Assembly (NCBI GenBank): GCA_018711185.1
Contig: DVIQ01000023.1
Coordinates: 1 to 64,000, forward strand
Source of the DNA: Candidatus Limivivens intestinipullorum
GTDB taxonomy: Bacteria; Bacillota; Clostridia; Lachnospirales; Lachnospiraceae
Length of the DNA stretch: 64,000 bases
Direction: 5' to 3'
The notes beneath the pieces were generated by a model. That model was given only the letters and a program-made list of their open reading frames with translations. It was not told the origin of the DNA and searched no databases. A program made the translations under genes and the position numbers. Shown piece after piece: positions 58,240 to 64,000 of this stretch; the stretch's first letter is position 1; each line of letters starts with the position of its first letter.

Positions 58240-59850
58240 TTACATATCAATTCGGATGTGTACAACGCCTACGTCCCTGTCCATCCAAATTCCGGTATCA
58301 CACTCGTCCCCTGTCCGGATTTTTGTTACAACATAATCCCCTTTTTCATTAAAATACCCTTCCTCCACAGTCAAGTATCTCTGATGCCGCCCATTTTGGA
58401 ATTGTGACGCAATCACACCGCCGGTCATTTCTTTGATTGATTTTCTTCGAAGAAGATTCAGGCTGAATCCTTCTCCGGCCATATAAAATTCTCCGTTTCC
58501 CAGATAAACGACAATACCCTTTGCCAGTTTGTTAAAAACCGCTTCTTCCCGGTGATTTGTGTCTGTACCGCGATGAGGTTCCCAGCGATAATCCCCGTTC
58601 GGCAGATAATGAACAGCCCGTCCGTAAAAATCGCCAAAATCCAGATACTGAGACGCACTTCCTTCATATTGCGTAATCACAAAAAAGTGTTCCGTTCCCT
58701 GATAGGTTTCAATCATTGGCTGCATAGCGGTTAATAAGGCGATAAGCCCCCGAAATTCCTGGTAATTCTCCTTCAATTCTCCATGCTGGTCTACCGCATC
58801 GTCCACTCCGAAAAAATGAATCCCCTGAAGGCCATATTCTTTCATCGCAACCAGTGTATTCATCGCATTCAGATGATTTCCCTGCGATTCCGGAATGTAT
58901 AAAGGATTATCCCTGCGGCTATAAGTTTTCACAATTTGGATGTAAGTACGGTAATCAGAAAAATATATATCCGGGCAGACACTGTCGATAGCGGGCGCTG
59001 CAAATTTCCACAAATCCAGCACTCTGCCTGTTGCTCCGCCGGACGGGTAATCAAGTCCTGGTACACGATTATACATTTCTCCCAGCCAGACGTTTACATA
59101 CATCGGAATTTTCCAGACTTCTTTTCCCGCCTCGGCAATTTCATTAATAAAACTCGCTACCTTATATGCGGAAAAAATCTCTTCTGCGAAAAATCCAAAG
59201 GTTTTTTCCCAGTTTTTTCCTGTTTGGCATCCGTTTTCCAGCCAAATTTTCTTAACTGGCGAAATCTCTTCTGTCCTGGCCAGCCATGCCGTCAACTTTT
59301 CCGGTACAAAAGAGGAAAAAGCCTTTTCTCCTGTATCCGAATAGTCTCTGGGTGTCCCCAAAAGTCCTGGTTCGTTCTCTACCTGAATTCCCAACAGAAT
59401 ATCCTCGGCTCCCTTTATTTTCAGGTGCTCCAAAAGACTGCAAAAAGCCTTCTTATCCGCTTCCAGTGTTTCACGGCAGCAAGGGGACAGCGTTCTCGTC
59501 AGATTTCCCTGTATCGACTCTGCCCAAACAAATCTTTTTTTCTGCAGCTTTACCCATTCAGGCACATATTGGGAAGCTCCGTTTTTCCAAGTCCCAAACC
59601 ATAATAAAATCAGTTTTATTCCCCGACTCCTGGCTTCGTCCAAAAGCATATCTGTCTGAGTATAATCGAAACGTCCCTCTTCGGGTTCCAAAAAGCTCCA
59701 GTATACCGGTACCGCCAGAGTGTTCAATCCCATTTTTTCGACTCCTGCCCATACTTTTCTCATTGCCTCTGATGACTGAGAACTGGAATTCCGAGACTGT
59801 CCGCCAACTGTAAAGAAGGAGGTACCCTTCGACCGAAATAAACGATTCAT
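58240..59850 (-). CDS. GH35-like beta-galactosidase family protein (DUF5597 type)
   Basis: 536 aa, cytoplasmic (no signal peptide). TIM-barrel hydrolase whose front RLFRSKGTSFFTVGGQSRNS matches the GH35/DUF5597 group. The clan-A acid/base Glu160 is in GIQVENEPGLLG and the likely nucleophile is in LYIPESQGNH (about 320). The C-terminal part is beta-rich (GDYVVTKIRTGDECDTG). The substrate may be a galactoside or an arabinose-containing glycan; it is not deducible. First gene of the carbohydrate operon. The ATG at 59850 is preferred over GTG at 59859, and RBS GAGGTGAAGAAC fits it. Confidence 0.82.
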   Translation of the reverse strand: MNRLFRSKGTSFFTVGGQSRNSSSQSSEAMRKVWAGVEKMGLNTLAVPVYWSFLEPEEGRFDYTQTDMLLDEARSRGIKLILLWFGTWKNGASQYVPEWVKLQKKRFVWAESIQGNLTRTLSPCCRETLEADKKAFCSLLEHLKIKGAEDILLGIQVENEPGLLGTPRDYSDTGEKAFSSFVPEKLTAWLARTEEISPVKKIWLENGCQTGKNWEKTFGFFAEEIFSAYKVASFINEIAEAGKEVWKIPMYVNVWLGEMYNRVPGLDYPSGGATGRVLDLWKFAAPAIDSVCPDIYFSDYRTYIQIVKTYSRRDNPLYIPESQGNHLNAMNTLVAMKEYGLQGIHFFGVDDAVDQHGELKENYQEFRGLIALLTAMQPMIETYQGTEHFFVITQYEGSASQYLDFGDFYGRAVHYLPNGDYRWEPHRGTDTNHREEAVFNKLAKGIVVYLGNGEFYMAGEGFSLNLLRRKSIKEMTGGVIASQFQNGRHQRYLTVEEGYFNEKGDYVVTKIRTGDECDTGIWMDRDVGVVHIRIDM

Positions 59851-59930
59851 GTTCTTCACCTCACCTCAAAATTTTCTGTTTAATTTTGTAATTTCAGTCC
59901 ATATTCTTTTGCCGCTCTCTCTTTTTCAGT

Positions 59931-59959
59931 ATTTTATCTTTAAATCATTTTTTAAGCAA
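59931..59959 (-). promoter_or_regulatory. Promoter of the GH35-ABC operon
   Basis: TTGCTT, a 17-bp spacer and TAAAAT on the minus strand, about 80 bp before the GH35 start. Confidence 0.6.
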
Positions 59960-60033
59960 TAAATTTTGTGTATCACGCCAAAATTCTTGTTTTTCTTGCA
60001 GTTTTTTCCGTATTTGTTGCACATAAATTTAGG

Positions 60034-60090
60034 CAAAAAAATACCCTAACCGCAGCACACATTCTTTTTCTGTGTTTGCGGTTAGGGTAT
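60034..60090 (-). terminator. Terminator after the DUF47 gene
   Basis: Minus strand: ATACCCTAACCGCA, 22-nt loop, TGCGGTTAGGGTAT, then a run of T. A perfect 14-bp stem, 15 bp past the stop. Confidence 0.85.
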
Positions 60091-60104
60091 CCTTCAAAAC
60101 GCTC

Positions 60105-60728
60105 TCAGGTATTCTTCATAACAATGCTCTCAATCGCGTCCGCGATATGCTCGCAGGCGTCCGCGCATTTCTCCATGTAGGTATAAATCTCACGCCAGGA
60201 AATCACTTCCATCGGGTCCGTGCAGGTGGTATGAAGCTCGCGCAGGTTATTGATAAACAGCTTGTCCGCGTCCTCCTCCATGGTATTGACGTTAATGATA
60301 TGCTCCTGGAGCTTCTTGGAACGCTTAAAGTCCGCGAACTCCGTCACCAGGCTTTTTACTTCCTCGCAGCAGCGGATCAGCACGTTCGCCAGGTCCAGGG
60401 CGTCGGGGCGAATGCTCTTTACATTATTGCAGTAGATACGCAGAAGCACATCCTCAATCTCGTCGGTGAGCTCATCGATGCTCTGGCTCAAAAGCACCAT
60501 GTCCTCCCGCTCAATGGGGGTGATAAACGCTTTGGCCAGCACATTGTGCAGCTCGTGCTTCTTCTCGTCCGCCGCATGCTCAAGCTCATGCATCTGATCC
60601 AGCTTCTGCTTCAGGGTTGACGGTTCAAAATGCTGAATCACTTCTTCCAGAAGATGCGCCTCCTGACAGGCAAAGCCCGCGCAGGTAATGAAATTTTCAA
60701 AATAAAAAGCATCCTGTTTCTTTGACAT
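60105..60728 (-). CDS. DUF47 family (PhoU-like) phosphate transport accessory protein
   Basis: 207-aa all-helical protein, with EEVIQHFEPSTLKQKLDQMH, HELEHAADEKKHEL (metal-binding acidic/His cluster) and REDMVLLSQSIDELTDEIED typical of DUF47 (Pit accessory proteins). It works with the PiT symporter encoded upstream on the same strand, 116 bp away. Its role is probably to adjust or sense phosphate uptake. RBS AGGAGGAACATT. Confidence 0.9.
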   Translation of the reverse strand: MSKKQDAFYFENFITCAGFACQEAHLLEEVIQHFEPSTLKQKLDQMHELEHAADEKKHELHNVLAKAFITPIEREDMVLLSQSIDELTDEIEDVLLRIYCNNVKSIRPDALDLANVLIRCCEEVKSLVTEFADFKRSKKLQEHIINVNTMEEDADKLFINNLRELHTTCTDPMEVISWREIYTYMEKCADACEHIADAIESIVMKNT

Positions 60729-60756
60729 AATGTTCCTCCTAAAAGAACGAAGTTAG

Positions 60757-60806
60757 GTAACTATTCAGATTTTTGCCTTGTAACTGTGAAGATAGTGAAC
60801 CGTTAC
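60757..60806. repeat. Imperfect palindrome in the PiT-DUF47 spacer
   Basis: GTAACTATTCAG ... GTGAACCGTTAC with outer arms similar to families A and B (GTTACGG...). It sits between two cotranscribed genes. Only the arms match. Confidence 0.45.
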
Positions 60807-60844
60807 GAAGTAATTATGAAAACGCCGGTTAAAACAGCGCTTCC

Positions 60845-61897
60845 TTAGAAAATTGCCATAAACAGCTTCGCCATGGCAAAGCTGATAAGGCCGCAGCCCG
60901 GGAAAGTAAAGATCCAGGTAAGCACCATATCCTTTACAACACCGAAATTAATGGCGGAAAGCCTGCGCACGGCTCCTACGCCCATAATAGCGCTGGTTTT
61001 CGTGTGTGTCGTGGATACCGGGATTCCAAAGATGCTGGACAGCAGCAGGCAGAACGCTGCGGAAAGATCCGCGGCAAATCCCTGGTATTTTTCCAGATGC
61101 ACCATATCCATACCCACGGACTTGATGATCTTCTCGCCGCCCACGCTGGTGCCGACTCCCATTACCGTGCTGCACAAAACCATCAGCCAGATGGGGATGA
61201 CAACGCCGCTTACACTGCTCTGTCCGTTGCTGAAGGCCATTCCCAAAAACAGTACGCCGATAAATTTCTGTCCGTCCTGGGCGCCGTGCATAAAGCTCAT
61301 GGCAATCGCGCCGAAAATCTGGGCTCCACGGAAAAATTTATTGGTTCTTCTCCGGTCCAGGCCGACACAGATCAAAATCAGCAGCTTGCAGATCACCCAT
61401 CCGGAGACGAAGCCCAGAAACAGACTCAAAACCAATCCATAGAGGACCTTTACCCATTCGTTCATATTGATGCCGCCGACCCCATTCTGAATCGCGATAG
61501 CAGCTCCGGTGAGACCGGCGATCAGGCTGTGGCTTTCACTGGTTGGAATACCGAAATAAGACGCTCCTACGCTGTAAACGACAATAGAAAAGAGAGCGGC
61601 GCACAGAGCAATCAGCGCTTCGTCCGTATTTCCGCCGAAATCCACCATGTTGCTGATGGTAGAGGCCACGGAGCTGTTGATGCTTGTCATCACGAGTACG
61701 CCAAGGAAGTTGAAAATCGCACTGAGAATAATAGCTGTCCTGGCTGAAAGACAGCGCGTGGTGATACAGGTCGCAATGGCATTGGGAGCATCCGTCCAGC
61801 CGTTTACAAAGATAACTCCCAGAGTCAGAAGAACGGTAATAAGAAGCGCCGGGTTGCTGGCCATTCCGTTCAGAAAATAGGAAAGTGATACATCCAT
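60845..61897 (-). CDS. Low-affinity inorganic phosphate transporter (PiT family)
   Basis: 350 aa with about ten membrane helices. The two inverted family repeats are visible: VNGWTDAPNAIATCITTRCL (front) and GAQDGQKFIGVLFLG (second half; the usual ProDom PiT motif). GIPVSTTHTKTSAIMGVG is the second loop signature. It moves phosphate with H+ or Na+. RBS AGGTATGGAAC. Followed by the DUF47 accessory gene. Confidence 0.93.
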   Translation of the reverse strand: MDVSLSYFLNGMASNPALLITVLLTLGVIFVNGWTDAPNAIATCITTRCLSARTAIILSAIFNFLGVLVMTSINSSVASTISNMVDFGGNTDEALIALCAALFSIVVYSVGASYFGIPTSESHSLIAGLTGAAIAIQNGVGGINMNEWVKVLYGLVLSLFLGFVSGWVICKLLILICVGLDRRRTNKFFRGAQIFGAIAMSFMHGAQDGQKFIGVLFLGMAFSNGQSSVSGVVIPIWLMVLCSTVMGVGTSVGGEKIIKSVGMDMVHLEKYQGFAADLSAAFCLLLSSIFGIPVSTTHTKTSAIMGVGAVRRLSAINFGVVKDMVLTWIFTFPGCGLISFAMAKLFMAIF

Positions 61898-62054
61898 GTT
61901 CCATACCTACTTTTCAAAATATTTGTTTTCTCTTTGCATAAAATGAGCAGGATCTTCTGGATAGAAGTCCCGCCCTGACAGCTGTCGTTATAGGATAAAC
62001 AGGGCCGCTCTGTGCCCTATGACAGACTCCACCACTTATCCTGTTCTTTACCTT

Positions 62055-62083
62055 ATGCTAACATTGTTTTTACAATCCGTCAA
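62055..62083 (-). promoter_or_regulatory. Promoter of the PiT-DUF47 operon
   Basis: TTGACG, a 17-bp spacer and TAGCAT on the minus strand, about 160 bp before the PiT start. Confidence 0.6.
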
Positions 62084-62179
62084 CCTTTTTCTTCGATCCC
62101 ACATTTTTCACAGTATTTTTGTTGATTTTTGTAAAGATTTTGTAAAAATAAGCCAAATTCCTTTGTAAAGTCCATGCCC

Positions 62180-62208
62180 TTGACTTTACAATTCAAATTC
62201 GATATTGT
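62180..62208 (+). promoter_or_regulatory. Asparaginase promoter
   Basis: TTGACT, a 17-bp spacer and TATTGT, about 110 bp before the start. The family C repeat follows within the leader. Confidence 0.6.
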
Positions 62209-62224
62209 ATAAATACCCGAAGTC

Positions 62225-62270
62225 AAATGGACATGCAGGCATGTCCGCTTGGCTCGCTGCTCGCGGGAAT
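62225..62270 (+). repeat. Dispersed repeat, family C, copy 2
   Basis: AAATGGACATGCAGGCATGT then CCGCTTGGCTCGCTGCTCGC and GGGAAT. GGACATGC / GCATGTCC makes an 8-bp hairpin. Compare copy 1 at 44252. Confidence 0.7.
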
Positions 62271-62318
62271 AAAATCTGCCGGGGAACGCGCAGATTCACC
62301 AGAAAGAGGAAATGAGCT

Positions 62319-63320
62319 ATGAAAAAACTGCTTTTAATCGCCACCGGCGGCACCATTGCTTCCAAATACACGGAAAAAGGGCTGAGTCCCCAGATCTCAG
62401 CCAAAGAGCTTCTCTCCTATGTGCCGGCCGCCGGAGATTTCTGTGAAATTGACGCCATCCAGCCTTTCAGCCTGGACAGTACCAATATCGGCGCGCCCCA
62501 GTGGCTTGCGCTGGCCGCTCTGATTGAAAAGTCCTACATCTCCTATGATGGCTTCGTAATCTGCCACGGAACGGACACCATGGCTTACACGGCCGCGGCG
62601 CTCTCTTATCTGATCCAGAACAGCCCAAAGCCCATCGTAGTCACCGGAGCACAGAAGCCCATCGATCTGGCCATCACCGACGCCCGTGCTAATCTTCTGG
62701 ACAGCCTCCGCTTCGCCTCCCACGACCGGGCCCACGGGGTGAATATTGTGTTCGGCGGCAGTGTCATCGCCGGTACCCGGGCAAAAAAAGAGCGCTCCAA
62801 GAGCTACAATGCTTTTTCCAGCATTAATTACCCTCAGATCGCTGTGATACAGGATGACCGGATCGTTTTCTATATTGATGACAAGGGACAGCGCAAGGCT
62901 CCGCTTAGCTTCTGCCAAAAGCTGAACGACCGGGTCTTTCTCCTGAAGCTGATTCCAGGCACCGGCGGAAGCGTCCTGGAAGCCCTGGCCTCCTCCTACG
63001 ACGCTTTTATCATTGAGTCCTTCGGCGTCGGCGGCTTTCCCGATTACGGGGACGGCAGCTTCCGCCGGGCCATCGCCCGCTGCCTTGCCGCCGGCAAACC
63101 CATCATCATGGCCACCCAGGTTACCCATGAGGGAAGCGATATGACCATTTATCAGGTGGGAAAGGTACTGAAAGATGAATTTCATCTGCTGGAATCCTAC
63201 GACATGACCCTGGAAGCCACGGTGGCGAAAACCATGTGGTGTCTGGGGCAGACTTCTGATTACGCAGAGTTTCGGCGGCTGTTTTATACCACGGTGAATC
63301 ACGATATTCTGTTCGCGTAG
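62319..63320 (+). CDS. ansA: Type I (cytoplasmic) L-asparaginase
   Basis: Hydrolyses L-asparagine to aspartate and ammonia. The 333-aa protein has no signal peptide. Motifs: LLIATGGTIASKYTEKGL with the nucleophile threonine, VICHGTDTMAYTAAALSYL with the second Thr-Asp pair, VVTGAQKPIDLAITDARANL, and FGVGGFPDYGDG. RBS GAGGAAATGAGCT. Monocistronic. Confidence 0.94.
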   Translation: MKKLLLIATGGTIASKYTEKGLSPQISAKELLSYVPAAGDFCEIDAIQPFSLDSTNIGAPQWLALAALIEKSYISYDGFVICHGTDTMAYTAAALSYLIQNSPKPIVVTGAQKPIDLAITDARANLLDSLRFASHDRAHGVNIVFGGSVIAGTRAKKERSKSYNAFSSINYPQIAVIQDDRIVFYIDDKGQRKAPLSFCQKLNDRVFLLKLIPGTGGSVLEALASSYDAFIIESFGVGGFPDYGDGSFRRAIARCLAAGKPIIMATQVTHEGSDMTIYQVGKVLKDEFHLLESYDMTLEATVAKTMWCLGQTSDYAEFRRLFYTTVNHDILFA

Positions 63321-63353
63321 GCTTAGCGAGACAGCGGGGATACTAATAATCAT

Positions 63354-64000
63354 TTATAAGACCGTCCAGAGATACCCCATATACAGAGCCGCCAGGGCAG
63401 CCCCCTGCAGCCGCCCCATCCTTTTCCCGGCAATGGCGGGTACGCAGAGAATCCCCGTCATCGCCAGAAGCAGCGGCAGTTCCAGGCGCAGCGCCCCGCT
63501 TTCCCAGGATATCGGCCGGATCAGCGCCGACAGGCCGCCTGCCAGCGTCAGGTTCAGCAGACTGGCTCCGATGATATTTCCCAGGGAGAGGGAGGCATGC
63601 CCTTTTCTCCAGGCCAACAGGGTAGCCACCAGCTCCGGCAGCGAGGTTCCCACCGCCACCAGGGTAAGAGAGATCAGACTGTCCGGTACGCCAAGGCATT
63701 CAGCAAGCTTCGGTCCGTATTCCGTCAGAAAACCCGCGTCGATATAAATTACCACCACTTCCAGAAGCATCCGTCCGATCTCCCAGAGGCTTTCCGACCC
63801 TGCCAGGCGTTTCCCGGATTTTTCCCTTTTGAGGAACGCGTTTCGATATGTCCAGGTGGACCGGAAGGCATTTCCCAGAAAGAGTGCCGCCAGGGCCAGA
63901 AGCACCGCCGCCGTTTCTTTCAAAAGGCCGCCAAAGGCCGCAGCGCTCCCGGCATACACCGCCAGAGCCGCAGCCATGAAGCACAAACCTGCCCGGATAT
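63354..64000 (-). CDS. Ca2+/cation antiporter (CaCA family), 5' end beyond the window
   Basis: C-terminal part of a sodium/calcium exchanger of the YrbG/CaxA type. ISLTLVAVGTSLPELVATLL and KGHASLSLGNIIGASLLNLTL are the second alpha-repeat, which forms the ion-binding site. The visible reading frame continues to the window edge with no stop. The upstream start is outside. Exchange of Ca2+ for Na+ or H+ is the family function. Confidence 0.88.
   Translation of the reverse strand, partial: IRAGLCFMAAALAVYAGSAAAFGGLLKETAAVLLALAALFLGNAFRSTWTYRNAFLKREKSGKRLAGSESLWEIGRMLLEVVVIYIDAGFLTEYGPKLAECLGVPDSLISLTLVAVGTSLPELVATLLAWRKGHASLSLGNIIGASLLNLTLAGGLSALIRPISWESGALRLELPLLLAMTGILCVPAIAGKRMGRLQGAALAALYMGYLWTVL

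Larger units (their letters stand above)
59860..60104 (-). other. Upstream region of the GH35-ABC operon
   Basis: 245 bp. It holds the operon promoter and the DUF47 terminator. Direct-repeat LytTR sites were sought without a clear hit. Confidence 0.4.
61898..62318. other. Divergent region between PiT and asparaginase genes
   Basis: About 420 bp. It holds well-formed promoters in each direction (separate entries), an AGGATAA/TTATCCT hairpin in the PiT leader and a family C repeat in the asparaginase leader. No pho-box was recognised. Confidence 0.5.

Noticed and set aside
1-64000. CRISPR array
   Set aside because: No run of equal-length repeats with unique spacers; the repeats found are dispersed palindromes.
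1-64000. tRNA or rRNA genes
   Set aside because: No cloverleaf with TTCGA/TTCAA loop in context or rRNA-like stretch was recognised.

Overview
The window looks like chromosome from an anaerobic, fairly GC-rich Gram-positive gut Clostridium, most likely a member of the Lachnospiraceae. This rests on the AGGAGG-type ribosome binding sites in front of most genes, LytR-CpsA-Psr and DUF6062 family proteins, a two-subunit oxygen-sensitive fumarase, iron-dependent alcohol dehydrogenase, hemerythrin, scattered bacterial-microcompartment genes, and cobalamin, ZTP and manganese riboswitches in Firmicute style. The species is not assigned. About 50 genes fill the window and most lie on the minus strand. 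No rRNA, tRNA, CRISPR array or intact prophage was seen.

Layout. 0-12 kb: YibE/F transporter plus exported metallophosphatase; a threonine-aldolase-like enzyme; a solitary PduB-type shell protein; murA; aroK; a divergent YibE/F protein; maf; a MurE-like ligase with altered active-site motifs; DUF6062. 12-19 kb: a cobalamin-riboswitch-controlled set (exported CbiK chelatase, two-domain exported protein, BtuF/BtuC/BtuD-type ABC importer). Just upstream lies a radical-SAM-fold protein that has lost all three cluster cysteines. 19-31 kb: mntP under a Mn2+ riboswitch, AlaX-type tRNA editing protein, SWIM/SNF2 helicase, a split purine module (PurO-type cyclohydrolase plus stand-alone AICAR transformylase) under a ZTP riboswitch, LD-carboxypeptidase, aldose epimerase, pduL, LCP protein. 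31-36 kb: Fe-alcohol dehydrogenase, fumarase, CcdA-TlpA fusion, hemerythrin. 36-38.4 kb: a recombination scar with an IS605/TnpB remnant between a truncated RACo-like gene and a truncated HU-like gene, next to a serine recombinase. 38-49 kb: rhaD, AI-2E family permease, LacI/GH42 operon, metal P-type ATPase with a CsoR-like operator, MerR-TipAS regulator, secreted beta-propeller protein, DUF554. 49.6-59.9 kb: a carbohydrate operon (GH35-like hydrolase, ABC importer, aldo-keto reductase, FluG-like amidohydrolase) that runs toward a LytS/LytTR two-component pair with an unusual kinase. 60-64 kb: phosphate (PiT plus DUF47), asparaginase and a Ca2+/cation antiporter cut by the window edge.

The main features that ordinary gene annotation would miss are (1) a dispersed palindromic repeat family placed at gene 3' ends, where it often provides the stop codon and in one case the last protein residues; (2) two further small repeat families; (3) the radical SAM pseudoenzyme beside the B12-regulated uptake set; and (4) the MurE paralogue and the kinase with degenerate HisKA and receiver modules.
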